DNA of 64,000 nt from Zarea fungicola. Lineage: Eukaryota; Ascomycota; Sordariomycetes; Hypocreales; Cordycipitaceae. This document shows, one piece after another, positions 1-11,130 of the stretch. Location of the stretch: NCBI GenBank assembly GCA_900169235.1, contig FWCC01000066.1:186001-250000 (forward strand), read 5' to 3'. The translations under genes were made by a program, and so were the position numbers. The notes under the pieces were generated by a model that saw nothing but the letters and a program-made list of their open reading frames with translations, did not search any database and had not been told where the DNA came from. How positions within the stretch are numbered: the stretch's first letter is position 1; each line of letters begins with the position of its first letter.

Positions 1-641
1 TCGCCGACGGGCACCACCGGGGTCTCGTGCGGGACATTGCGTGGGCGCCGGGCAACATTCGCGGCTACGACATGGTGGCGACGGCGTGCCAGGACGGGTA
101 CGCGCGCGTGTTTCGGATCGACACACCCATGGAGGGGGATAGCAAGGAAAAGAAGAATAACGGTTGGGCGGTGAGCGAGCTGGTCACGCCAGAGAAATCA
201 TGGATGATGCAGCACCGTCGGCATCATGTCAAGTCGGCCTCTGGATCGACGCCGTCGTCGACGTCGCCTACAAAGGAGGACGAGAAGCAACGACATCAGC
301 ATCATCCATCGACGCTGAGCGCCAGTTTGGCGAATAAAGCAAATAGTACTAATAGCACCGCGACGAATAGCGTTGCCGGCGCAGCTACTACAGATACGCG
401 TCTACGGGCGGGCGGCAGCGGTGGTGGCGGCCACGGCTCCATACGGCACACAGTCAGGGAGATTTCAAAGCTGGACAACCACCGGACGCCCGTGTGGCGG
501 GTCGGTTTTGACGACGACGGGCAGATTCTGGGGACGACGGGGGATGATGGGAAGTTGCTGTGCTATCGGCAGACGCCGGATGGGAGCTGGGCCAAGAGTG
601 CAGAGATGGTCATGATGAAGACGCGCATGGCGGCGCCGTGA
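1..641 (+). CDS. SEH1: Nucleoporin SEH1, 3' part (WD40 protein)
   Basis: C-terminal part of a WD40 beta-propeller protein of the Nup84/Y complex of the nuclear pore, and probably also of the SEA complex that acts in TORC1 signalling. The frame is open from base 3, so the gene begins upstream of the window. Visible motifs are the conserved 'VRDIAWAPGNIRGYD' and 'ATACQDG' blocks, then a long Ser/Thr/Gly-rich low-complexity insert (about residues 45-140 of this fragment), then the last WD repeat with 'HRTPVWRVGFDDDGQILGTTGDDG'. The order and wording of these blocks are typical of SEH1 rather than its relative SEC13. The stop is TGA at 639-641. The low-complexity insert inside the propeller is common in filamentous fungi. 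Confidence 0.88.
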   Translation, partial: ADGHHRGLVRDIAWAPGNIRGYDMVATACQDGYARVFRIDTPMEGDSKEKKNNGWAVSELVTPEKSWMMQHRRHHVKSASGSTPSSTSPTKEDEKQRHQHHPSTLSASLANKANSTNSTATNSVAGAATTDTRLRAGGSGGGGHGSIRHTVREISKLDNHRTPVWRVGFDDDGQILGTTGDDGKLLCYRQTPDGSWAKSAEMVMMKTRMAAP

Positions 642-1450
642 GGGACAGTAAATAGGGCTGGCTGATGGATGATGAATAGGGAAAGGCAAATGGTTGTTGC
701 GAGGGACGAATTGTATTATTTATTACATATACCTAAACTGATTTCTTGCTGCGAGAGACGAAACTGTATTAGTTATTACATATACCTAAACTGATTTTCG
801 GGAGTACTGAGGGAATATCAAGAGCTTTCTTTTTTAAAGCAGCTCAGGATTAAAATACATTCCAGGTTAGAAGAAATGCTGAGCTGGATGAGTACATTAG
901 GACACCATGAATTGTGGACAAAAAGCTAATTGACCCAGTAACTATAGTTACCTCACGAGTTGCAACAAATTTGATCGTGTGGGGTGATATATTCATGGCA
1001 GTCAAGCTACCTAAAAGACAAGCAATAGTAATTATCTTTGCATGCATGCAACAAAAAACGCTCCCCTGTCATAACACGCAACCTCTGGAAACCATCTCCG
1101 TCTTCTTTAGCAGAGAAGGGAAAGCTGCGGTTTGTTTTATAAAAAGACAAAAAAAAAAGAACTCCTAATCCATAAAACGCCCTATTCATGATGATTTTTG
1201 GACAATTTCTGTATCCGTATTCCAATGCGCAATAAACAAGGATTGGACATAGCTACATCACAGACGTGCTGAGTCGTGGTGGGCTTGGTGGTGGGTTAGG
1301 TGAGAGAGGTGGCATGTGACGAGACACTAAAAAAGTGTAGACATCCCACTTCACCGCCCCCAGCTTGCCACCTGCGCTTCTTCGTCGACTTTTCCTCCCG
1401 CAAGATTAAATGGCCATGACCATGCTCAACAGTTACACAGGCAGAGTCGC
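642..1450. other. Intergenic, convergent 3' ends
   Basis: Gap between the convergent genes SEH1 and OLE1. Apart from the duplication at 697-797 it is AT-rich with a poly-A run near 1148. The short reading frames here show no family motif or codon pattern that supports a gene. Confidence 0.6.
697..797. repeat. Tandem duplication of about 50 bp
   Basis: Two imperfect head-to-tail copies, about 697-744 and 749-797. They share the blocks 'gacgaa' and 'attacatatacctaaactga' with a few substitutions. The pair lies just past the SEH1 stop, so it probably forms part of the 3' UTR. Confidence 0.75.
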
Positions 1451-2945
1451 TTAGGCAGCATCAGCGCTGGCAATAGGCTGAATGACCTTTGTGACCTGGG
1501 AGCCGGCGCGGACGATGCGCTGGCCGGTCGAGTCGTTGACGTAGGAGACGTCCTTGTTCTCAAACTGGGCGCGCTTCCAAATCTCAACCTCGCAGCCGCC
1601 ACGGAGGACGCCGACGCGCATGGTGGAGAGGAGGTTGTGGGCGGCGTTGGAGTGCAGGTAGACGCCGCCGTTGAAGATGGCGGTGGCGTCCTTGCCAATG
1701 GCGGAGCTGATGAGGGCCTTGCCACCGGGGTGGTCCTTGATGAAGTCGGTGACGTCGTGGATGACACCGGCAATGGCGACGAGGGCCTTGCCGTTCTTGG
1801 AGTCGGCGACAAAGTCATCCCAGTTGACGACGGGGAGCTGCTCGAGGGGCGTGCCCCAGTCGAGGCCGGAGCGCTTCTGGTCGAGCTTCTTCTGGAGCTG
1901 CTGGACGCGGCCCTTTTCAATCTCGTTGGAGCGGAACTGCTTGAGGTCGTAGGCGAGGCCGAGGGACTTCCAGACGCAGATGGCCCACTTGGTGGGATCG
2001 TACTGCCACCACTCAATGGCGTTGCGGTAGTCGGAGGGGAACTCGTGGTGGAAGTTGTGGTATCCCTCGCCGAGGGTGACGAGAGCAGTGATGACGTGAT
2101 CACGGGGAGAGTTGCGGTCATCAAAGGGCTGGTCGCCGAGCCAATGGGCGAGGGAGTTGACGCAAAAGGTGGCCTGCTGGACGAACCAGATACGGAGGAT
2201 ACCGCCATAGACAAAGCCGCCAATGTAGTCGCCCCAGAGGAGACCGCAGAAGATGGTGGGGAAGATGAGGGCCGTGAAGAGGACGGACTTGAGGTAGTTC
2301 TTGTGCTGCCAGATGACGACGGGGTCCTCATTGAGATCGGTAATGTCGGTACGGCCAGTGCGCTTGGGGTTCTGCTTGAAGACCATCCAGCCGAGATGGG
2401 AGTAGAGGAGACCCTTGCGGACGGAGTAGGGGTCCTTTTCGGTATCGGTGTAGCGATGGTGAGCGCGATGCTCACGGGACCACCAGCGGATGGAACCCTC
2501 GACAGCACCAGCACCGACAAAGGCGAGATAGATTTTGAGAGGAGTGGAGGCCTTGTAGGAAGAGTGAGCCCAGAGACGATGGTAGCCTGGACGAGTCAGT
2601 ATTTTCTTCTTTAACTTCTTCTCCTGCTGCTTATCGATTCAGGCACTTACCAGCTGTGATGCCGAGACCCGTGTTGAAGTAGTAGATGACGGCAAAGATG
2701 GCGGTATAGAGACGGAGAGGGACCCAGTAGGCGGAGATGAAGCCAATCATGGGAATGATGATGATGAGGGTGGTGTTGAGCCAGTTGATGTGCTTGTGCC
2801 AGTTGGACCAGGTCATGGGTGTGTCGGCAATGTGCACCTTGGAGGTATCAAAGGTCGAGCCAGCGCGGAGAGGCTTGTAGTCGGTGGTGCCATCGGGAAA
2901 GGCACTCGCAGCCTTTGGCTTGGCCGCGGGAGCGGAAGACGACAT
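1451..2945 (-). CDS. OLE1: Stearoyl-CoA delta-9 desaturase with cytochrome b5 domain
   Basis: Introduces the delta-9 double bond into palmitoyl- and stearoyl-CoA at the ER membrane, using electrons passed through its own cytochrome b5 domain. Model: exons 2945..2651 and 2586..1451, giving 476 aa, a normal length for fungal OLE1. The splice GCTG|GTAAGT to CCAG|GCTACC rebuilds the conserved '[12 protein letters not shown]'. All three histidine boxes are present: [16 protein letters not shown] and [10 protein letters not shown]. Hydrophobic segments lie around the first box and in the middle. The C-terminal b5 domain has the haem-ligand motif DHPGGK. I chose the ATG giving MSSSAPAAK; an in-frame ATG 15 codons upstream (MLLQL) is less likely because fungal orthologues begin near this point. 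The reverse-strand leader upstream is pyrimidine-rich, as in strongly expressed fungal genes. Confidence 0.95.
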
Positions 2946-5287
2946 GTTGAAGTCTTTTTGTGAGGTGTCGTGAGGAAGTTGAAGCAACAACCAAGGACTG
3001 GGGTTGGGGGAGGTTGAAGAGGGAAAAAAAAGGTTAGAGAGATGAAAGGACGGGAGTGAAGAGACGGAGGGGAGGGAGGAGATAAAAAGGGCCAGATGAA
3101 AGTGAGTGACGGGTTAATAATAGATGAGGAGCCCTCCTCGTGGCGAGATGGCGGATTATGCTGGGCCGGAGCGTCGTCCTTTGCTTTCCAGTATGGAGTC
3201 CTACTTGTACCTACTAGTAGATACCTGTATGCAGGCGAGGGATAGCTTTTGCTGGGTGGCGGGGCCGGATTGTGCGTTTTTCTGGCAAGGATTGCAGTTT
3301 TGGTGTGGTGGTAATGGCCTTTGGTGGTGTTGTTGTTGGGGGTTTGGTGGGCGGGTGGCGGATCCTAGCAGGACGGGCTGCAGACGGACTGTTTGTGAGA
3401 CGGACCATCCGGTTCCGTATGGGACGAGGCTTTGTTGTAGTTTTTTTTATACTAATTTTCTCATTTACTTTTTTCTTCATTCTTGTGAGTCACGGTCAGT
3501 GTAAACCCATTTGATACTGATTGGTAATTCATTGTGATGATGTTATCTGCAAACTGCCAGCTGGCGGGTGTTTTGGCAGCTGGCAACTTGTTGGGCCGTG
3601 TAAGTCACTGAGAAGATACAAGGTACATGATCAAGGTACAAGCTCCATGCCAGGTACGTACCTTTAGTCGTTGTATTGCTGACCCCGTACTCTGTAATTC
3701 TTAGACAATGGCCTATCTTGTTTGCTTCCATCTGGAGAGTCAATGGCTCTTCTTCACATGTCTACTCCGTACCGAATATGTTACACGATTGTGGCGTTGC
3801 CTGTCCAGTCATGAAGAATCAGCGATTTACTCTGTCCCAATAGGCCTGCATTTGGATGTCGTCTCGCAGCGCATGCCATGGTGGGCCACAGCGTCCATCC
3901 ATCAGCGATCCTTGGCGTGCCGAGGTGCTTTTGCTGTTTGGCTTTTGCTAGCGTGAGAAAAAATGTGCAGGGTTTGGAAAGGTACTTGCGTGACCACGCA
4001 AACTGCAGCGTAGTGCAAGTATCGCGCCCCCACTACGGGACAGCGGAACCCAACGCTCTCTGATATTTCCCCCAACAATTCTTGCATCCCTGCCCAGAAC
4101 GGCGGACCCCTGCCCACCAGCCAGCTGTATCCGTACTCTGTCCTGTACCAGTGTATCCGTGCTCCGTACCTGTACCAGCCAACTGGCAGCCAGCTGTTGC
4201 AGGCCAGTTGGACGTGGACGGCTGGCTCCAGCCACTGCTGCCACCACTGCCACCAGCACTTGCTCCAGCCAACCAGCATCGAGCCTAAAAACAACATTAT
4301 CTGGACCTCTTTTCTTTTTCCTTTTTTTCTCCGGCCGGGAATCCTTAATCCATCGATGCTTATTGGAGGCAAGCTTCAAAGACCATAGATGCCAGTATGT
4401 CTTGGAGGCTGGCGGTCTAAAAGATGTGCTCCGTGACTCTGTTGGTACTGAACAACCACTGATAACCACTGACAACCACTGACAACAACTGAGCACAGTA
4501 TGTACTCCATACTTGGGCTCCAAAATAACCCTCTCTTGACAATACACCGACTCCTCATCACTCATGTGTTGCTTTACCATAGACACCCAATTGTTATGCC
4601 TCTTCGCCTCGCTGCCCGTATTTCCGGCTTGGCCAATTCAAGGTTCGATCTGGTACCTGCAGGCTTCTGCGCTAAACCCGAAATGGCCCGCCCCATTATC
4701 GCGCTCCCAACATTTTGTTATGAATCCTTTTCTCCAATTGCAAACACATCATATCTGGAGTGGTAATATTCCGTGCATATGCTGACTTTATATTCACCTG
4801 CCTCGGCATCTTTCTTCCACATGCACGATCCGTCAAAGATTCTCCATCACAGGTTGAGAGTATCCCCATGGGCTCCCCAACTAATGTCATCAACTAGTTA
4901 CATGGCTAGTTACACATGATCGCAAGACCGGCTCCGCTACTTGATTGAGTGCCGTACGGACCACCACAGACAAGCAAAAGGCTGACGTCTTGCACTACTA
5001 AATCGGTACGAGAAGCCTAGCCTTATTCTATGCTCCATGGATCCAAACGTTCCTGGAAATCCCGTAAATCTCACATGATGAAACCCAACGATGGAATCCC
5101 AGTCTTGATGCCGACGAAGTCACTGGCAGGTGCTTGAGATGTAGCATGGACTAATTGCCATTGACCATGCCTCTGGAATACTACCCTGCAAGGCCCAGTG
5201 CCAACCTTGTGGAATTGTTCAATCATACTGTTCCACTGAGCGTTTCAAGCCAACTGTCACCTGCCTTTGTAGGCAGCAAAAAGAATT
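2946..5287. other. Long intergenic region upstream of OLE1
   Basis: About 2.3 kb with no gene I can support. The first 150 bases on the OLE1 side are purine-rich on the plus strand (pyrimidine-rich in OLE1 direction) and are the likely OLE1 promoter and leader. Around 4080-4270 there are imperfect 'gtacc/ccag' short repeats. Several reading frames of 60-200 codons occur on both strands, but none has a recognisable motif or plausible splice structure. Confidence 0.5.
4451..4491. repeat. Short tandem repeat, 10-bp unit
   Basis: Four consecutive units close to 'acaaccactg' (variants 'ataaccactg' and 'acaacaactg'). It lies in noncoding sequence. Confidence 0.7.
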
Positions 5288-5402
5288 GATGAAGACGCGA
5301 TTCGAACGCGCGCGACTTGCGTCAGCAGAATTATTCTCGCCTTGTTAGGCGGAAAAGGTCCATTCCTTGAGTCTGCCGCCTTAACCACTCGGCCACTTCA
5401 CC
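5288..5402 (-). tRNA. tRNA-Leu(CAA) with intron
   Basis: Read on the minus strand it begins GGTGAAG and ends CTTCATC, which pair as a seven-base acceptor stem (one G-T pair). The A box is TGGCCGAGTGG and the B box is GTTCGAATC. The anticodon stem GCAGA/TCTGC encloses the loop CTCAAG, giving anticodon CAA, followed by an intron of roughly 35 bases at the usual site after position 37. The extended variable arm makes it a type II tRNA (Leu or Ser); the anticodon makes it leucine. The mature 3' CCA is not encoded, as normal in eukaryotes. Confidence 0.92.
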
Positions 5403-5715
5403 TGAATCCCTGCGGACGACACGGATACAGCCTCAAGACCTTTGTTGATGATGGCTTGTAGGTAAGGGATTGTAGACGATTAATGCTTGTCTACGATATT
5501 ACGAAAGTCACATGTATACTGGCAGTACGTCAGTATGGCCCTCACTTGTATCGTTGAATAAATCAGGGGTGATGACATGAACATATGATATTGAATTCAC
5601 TGCCATCTCACATTCTATTAAAATGATGTATGAGAATTCCTCAATTTATCGAGTCAAACATGGAGTCTACTAAAGTCCGTGTACCAGGCTACTTCTCTGT
5701 GACCACATACAAGAC

Positions 5716-6788
5716 TCAAGACCTCCACGCGCGGGCCATCTTCTTGCCAGCTCCAGCGCCGCCGCCGAAGCCACAGCCTTGCTTGCCATTGTCGAAAGAA
5801 ACATCCTTGCCAGAGCAGACGGCACCATCTCGGAGTCCAGCGCAGCAGCCCGAGGCACAGTCGGCGTCGGACGTGCACCCGCCTGTGATGAACTGCTTAC
5901 CCTGCTTGTTGCCGACATTGGCGGCACCAGCAGGGTCACCGACGGAGGACTTGGCACCATTGTTGGCATTTCCGGCGCCTGCGTTTGCATTACCCGCGTT
6001 CTGGTTATCGTTCTGGCCGTCGTTCTCGTCGTCGCCCTGGGCACCATCACAGGCACCAGCTCCAGCTCCAGCATCAGCTCCAGCACCATCTTGAGCACCT
6101 CCCTGGGCACCACCGGCACCGGCACCAGCGCCAGCGCCGCCGAAACCACAACCCTGCTTGCCGTTCTGGGTCGAGGCAGCCTTGGCGGAGCAGACGGCGC
6201 CGTCCTGGAGACCAGCACAGCAGCCCGAGGCACAGTCGGCATCGGACGTGCAACCACCCGTGATGAACTGTTTACCCTGCTTGTTGCCGACATTGGCGAC
6301 GCCGGCGGGGTCGCCGACGGAGGACTTTCCACCATTGTTATTGGCATTTCCAGCGCCGGCGCCTGCGTTTCCATTGCCCGCGTTCTGCCCGTTGTTCTGG
6401 TTGTTGTTCTGGTTGCCGGCGCCACCAGCACCGGCGCCGCCGAAACCACAACCCTGCTTGCCGTTCTGGGTCGAGGCGAGCTTGGCGGAGCAGACGGCGC
6501 CGTCCTGGAGACCAGCGCAGCAGCCCGAGGCGCAATCGGCGTCGGAAGTGCAGCCGCCCGTGATGAACTGCTTCCCCTGCTTGTTGCCGACATTGGCGAC
6601 GCCGGCGGGGTCACCGACGGCGATGGTGGCCGCAGCGACTGTATTTTTGTTAGCATAAACTCGTTTGGATCATCTTTGAGCATTGGGTGGACGGAATGGG
6701 GAACAGTGGATAAAGGTTGGATGCCTGGTGTGCGAATCTAGAACGGTAACTTACAAGAGATGAGAACAGCGATAGAAATGCGAACCAT
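5716..6788 (-). CDS. Secreted Cys-rich protein with three BAS2-like modules
   Basis: Predicted secreted protein of 318 aa. Model: exon 1 at 6788..6755 coding MVRISIAVLIS, then donor GTAAGT, a 116-base intron, acceptor ACAG, and exon 2 at 6638..5716. The join completes a signal peptide (about residues 1-18) just before the first VGDPAG. The mature protein has three copies of one module: VGDPAG(V/A)ANVGN, GKQFITGGC, DADCASGCCAG, then NGKQGCGFGG, with six cysteines each. Copies begin near 6618, 6318 and 5943. The Gly/Ala/Asn/Gln-rich linkers differ in length. The module resembles the single-module biotrophy-associated secreted protein 2 (BAS2) family of plant-associated fungi, as I remember it; function is unknown. 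The coding frame lacks an internal ATG near its start, so the gene is easily missed, and larger open frames overlap it on both strands. Confidence 0.82.
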
Positions 6789-8334
6789 GTTGACGGTATT
6801 GCTTTGCAGGTTGATCACAGGGTACGGGAAATAGAATACAGCTGGTTTAAAAAAAAGTAGTGACTACCAGAGTCGACAATAAAGAATGGAAGAAGTGAAA
6901 GATCGACACCGGGCCGTGTAGAGAGAGTGTGAATGCTGCGTGAGTAATGAGAAGAAAAGACCTCGTCTCATCTGCGGGATGAATTCGTACTTATAATCTT
7001 CAATAGATGATTAAAAACAGCCACCCATCTCATGAATCGTTCCATGTCGTCCCCCTGCCCATCTTTCATGCAGGAACCGAGCCGCCCACATGGGGAAACT
7101 TGGCCTGGTCTGATTCCGAGCTGACAGGAGTAGCCAGTCCATAAGACGATGGTAGTATCAAAACGCTAGGCATTATGCAACAATGGTGGCGCTCACGTCA
7201 CTTCCAAATTCGGTGTTACTACGCGAGCCTGATTGGCAGTGCTGGCAAAAGGCGTCTATTCCGGCTGTCGCCGCCGTCCATTGGCTATTCTTACATGAAT
7301 TTAAAGAGTAGTTTTGCTCACCATTGGGAATGCCAAGCAATTTACCTGTCGTGATTCTTTTGGCCTCCTCCAGCGTCTAGATTTGAAAACTCTTGTCAAT
7401 TGTTTCTTTGTTTCTAAATTTAACAAAATTTAAGGCCTTGGCCGCTCTGGCAATCATACGGCCAGTGTCTCAATCGCCGAAAGGGGCAGGACTCTGCGAC
7501 ACCATTTGAGTTTCGGAGACGACCCTGAAATACGTGCAACCAAGATTGACAACTGGACAAGCCTAACCTCTTTAAGCCAGTGGTCATTGTTACTTTTAAA
7601 ATATGAGCCTCAATCCTAGAGTAGTCTAAAGTTGGAAATAAAAAGTAAAAGAAATGAAAGAAAAAGATAATATCTATACAGTAGCCAAGTTGAAATTTAT
7701 ATTTGACTCTTTGAGGCGTTGTTTATTATGATGAAAGAATGCTACTCATCATCCATCTTGTAGCGATGTGAAGATCACTACCTAAAACCACCTAGCTGAT
7801 GTCCTGTTCTCAATATTGGTTGTACGTATTTCAGGGCTCCTCCAAGACGAGGCACTCCGCGTTTCGGAAGCTCACCAGATCCGAGCGAGTTGCATACGCC
7901 AGCAAAGGACCAGAAAAGGGGAAAGAAACGCGCAGTTGAATTACCGTTCTATAACAGTCATCATAGCATTGAACTGGAAGGCGACAAGCCTGAAACAATG
8001 GCTGACACTGTTTGGAAGGGGTAAGCAAACTTGCCCTCTCAGTGTCGCACTTGTAAGTAAGCATAATTCGGGGTGTACGAATATAGCATCGCCTTGAATC
8101 TTTTTTTATTCATTGGTTTTATAGTCGAATTCTAGCATGTGTTTCCTCTCTTGAGAGCAAATAGGGGGGATAAGCTCCATGGCAAGTCGCTTCGGCGAGA
8201 CCGTAAAAGCATAGCTTCCAACCCTGTAGCCATTTCTTCCTTGCATGTGCTTACTTTTCCAGTTTCTTCCCCAAGTTGATTTTTTCCCCATACATAATCG
8301 CAATTTCTCAAAGTGATGAAGAACTCAATCATAC
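6789..8334. other. Intergenic region
   Basis: About 1.5 kb between the three-module secreted gene (its promoter side) and the 3' end of CYP51. Bases 6840-7020 hold the likely promoter of the secreted gene, including A-rich tracts. The rest is AT-rich. Open frames at 7816-8350 on both strands show no family motifs, so I do not call a gene. Confidence 0.5.
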
Positions 8335-10051
8335 TCACCGTCGGACCCAACGAATCAACGACGGCTGCTGCGGGCGCGCAAACATGGAGGCATGATCTGT
8401 CGGTGGGACGACACCCACGCGCCCGTCCATGGTCGAGAGCTTGTAGTTGCGGACAATGACGGCGACAATGACGCCCAGGTTCAGGTACGCAAACTTTTCA
8501 CCGATGCAGCGGTGCCGGCCGGCACCAAACGGCAGGTACGGGCTCTTGGTCCCCGTTGTGACGGCGCCGTAACCGTAGTCGACGACTTCTTGGTCCGTCT
8601 CCGTCTCCGTCCCCTCCTTGCCGGTCTCGTCCCAGCGGTGCGGGTTCCAGCTCTTGGCATCGACAAAGAACTCGTCGCTCATGGCTGTGACCATGGGCGA
8701 TGACAGCAGCACCTTGTCCGTGCCCACGACGTATGGGGTGCCGGTGACGGGAAGAGCATTCTTGACCTTGCGCAGGATGGAGTGGATCGAGCCGTGCAGG
8801 CGCAGGGTCTCTTTGACGACGTTGTGCAGCAGGGGGAGCTTGTCTAGGTCAGAGTACTGCAGGGGCGGAAGATGATCTGCGCTGCTGCAGCCGCCTCGCC
8901 CGAGGTTCTGTACTTGCTCTTGGAAGAGCTCCTCGGCAATGGCCGGGTGCGCAGCCAGGCGGAGCATGATCCAGGAGCTGGCGGTAGATGACGAGTGCTG
9001 GCCGCCCATGAGGAGGGTAATCATCATGTGCGCAATCTCCTTGTCGGGGACCGGCGTTCCGTTCTTGTAGCGCGAGTTCATGAGGTTCCAAATCATGTCC
9101 TGTTCGGATTCCGCATCGCTGGATTGCGCACGGCGCTCCTTGATTATTTCCATGTATACCTCGCGCATCTTGATGTGAGCGGCGTCGCGGCGGCGGTTTC
9201 GAGGCAGGGGCAGCCCTGGAAAGAGGAAGTTAATTGGAGAGAAACCCTGTCCACTTCTTGTTAGCTCTAAACCACAGATTTCAGCGGTATTCCACGGTGT
9301 TGATACGCACCATATCCAGGTCATGATACAATTTGGCAAAATCAGCAGTAAGTTTCTGGCGAACTTCCTTTCCTTGCAAGGACCTCGCCGCTGTAAACAG
9401 GGTAATCTCAGACATGGCGGCAGATATGTCAACAGCACCAGACGATCCCTTCCAGGCAGGGGTAACTTTGATATAATCCTCCACTTCCTTTTCAATCAGG
9501 GGAACGTGTGCCTCGAGTGCCTTTTGCGTCAGTCCAAACTTGACAAACTTTTTCTGCTCCATGAGTTTGGAGTTGGGACAGTCATAGACGACGTCGCTGC
9601 CAAAGACTGGGATCGTGAGCGGGCCGTAGATTTCCTCGGCGTTGACATCCTGGAGCTTGCTGTTGAGGACGAATTCGTTGCCTTGGATGCCTAGACAGCA
9701 GGTGATGTTTCTGCCAAAGAGGGTAAAGGTAAAGACGTCGCCGTACTGTTTGGTCGTCCAGTTAGCAAAGTATGTCTGCGAGTACCTCCAAAAAAAAAGA
9801 GCCAAAATGACAAAAGGGCATACCTTTGCGCGGTACTTGACAAAGAAGGCAACAGGGTCCATGCCATAAGAGACGGCATTTCCGATATAAGGGATCCAAT
9901 GGAAGACTGTAGGCGGCTCGGATTTGCTGCGTGGGAGCAGGACTTGACGACAGGCGTTGAGGACAACCAAGGTTACCAATACGAAGAAGCCATATCCCGC
10001 CAGTCGCGAAGCACCAAGAGGCTTAAGAAGCTCCTCTAGAATTGACGACAT
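8335..10051 (-). CDS. CYP51: Sterol 14-alpha demethylase (CYP51)
   Basis: ER cytochrome P450 that removes the 14-alpha methyl of eburicol/lanosterol in ergosterol synthesis, and the target of azoles. Model: exons 10051..9824, 9745..9311, 9246..8335, giving 524 aa. The two introns are placed so that the conserved YRAKYGDVFTF and LYHDLDMGFSPINF are restored. Seen: N-terminal membrane anchor (about 15-35), [20 protein letters not shown], the helix-I block [24 protein letters not shown], and haem motif [12 protein letters not shown] with Cys near residue 467. The two B-C tyrosines often changed in azole resistance (YGPLT and VVYDC) are intact. The F-G region reads INFLFPGLP, where family members usually have INFMLPW, so this is a diverged copy. 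Fungi of this group often carry two or three CYP51 paralogues; which one this is cannot be decided here. A donor-like GTGAGT overlaps the stop codon, so a short extra exon is possible. Confidence 0.93.
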
Positions 10052-11130
10052 TGCAGCTCGTTGAAGCTTCAACGACAGATGATCTGGAGTTGTGGGACGT
10101 AGAGACAAACCACAATCGACAGTCCTGGTGAATCTCAAGTGCAGCCGACCGACTTTTTATATTCCTTGTTCATGCCAAAAGAGGCCACAATATATATGCA
10201 TTTTTGTAACATTTTTGCGAGAAGAAATCATCGGGGCAGTATTTTAGAATGGAAGTTACCTGCTTGGGCCATCCACCGTAATCGTATTCGGCGAGGTTTG
10301 ACGAGTATGAGCGAACCGCGGAATCGCGGGCGGATCTAGCCTTTGTCCAGCCGACCGAGCGATACATTTAATGGAGTCCCTGTATCGATAACCTGGCATT
10401 GAATGTCCGCCAACCGAAATTCGAGCTGTCCAATTGGATGATTTGTCTTTAGCCGTAGCAGTGGACGAGAGGTCGCCCAAGGCTGAGGCTGTGCTTGCCA
10501 AGCGCCATGCATACCAACAATGGAGAAGCCAAGGACGGGGCTCTTACGCTTCGTATAACCAGAACTCATGAACTCGAAAAGACTTTTGCCAACTGTGGAG
10601 AACATCATCGTTTTAAGCGTGCTACTCTGCTCGCTGCCGAGTCATGTTGGCCCTACCTACCATTTGAGATTTAGGAATCGAAATTCCAATTGCTTGCGAT
10701 TTCAAAGTCAGATGAGAATGAGGACTTCAATCGGCATGAAACTGAATTCAACTGCGGATTTATCTACTTTGAGGGGAACTTCAGAGTTGGTTGCAGCCTG
10801 AAGAACTATATTATGGCATGGACAGGTACCACACTTATTGTCGGTACCTGTAATATTGCTGACTTGAAACAACGCCGACCATACGATGAAATTGTTCATG
10901 TAACATATTTTTCTTTTTTACTATTTTCCCTCCAGCATCGGGGCCAGTGATCAGATCAACGGCATAGGCCCTTTTGATAGACAGTACAGTGACATGCAGT
11001 GGCGTACTGCCTACCCTGTACCGAGTGGCTGACGCGTGAGCCCATCACCAACGCGTCCAGATCTATCCAGAATCCGCCGTCTGCAAAACTGCGCAACTTT
11101 GTTCAACAGACGTGGGATACATCCTTGACC
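10052..11130. other. Intergenic, CYP51 promoter side
   Basis: Divergent gap between CYP51 and the SANT-like gene. It contains the TATA box above, and at 10551-10557 an exact TCGTATA, the core bound by UPC2-type sterol regulators in yeasts. A 7-mer is expected by chance about once per 8 kb on both strands, so this is suggestive only. Confidence 0.4.
10154..10161 (-). promoter_or_regulatory. Probable TATA box of CYP51
   Basis: TATAAAAA on the minus strand, about 105 bases upstream of the CYP51 start codon. Sequence and distance fit a fungal TATA element. Confidence 0.45.

Noticed and set aside
1637..2614. 325-codon open frame on the plus strand
   Set aside because: It is the antisense shadow of OLE1; composition is Val/Glu/Gly repeats mirroring a GC-rich coding gene, with no motifs.
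3902..4586. Overlapping minus-strand frames up to 212 codons
   Set aside because: Low-complexity Trp/Gly and Ala-rich translations from short DNA repeats; no family resemblance.
5670..6741. Open frames of 337 codons (minus) and 320 codons (plus) in the same region
   Set aside because: Both are out of frame with the clear six-cysteine modules; their repeats only reflect the repeated DNA.
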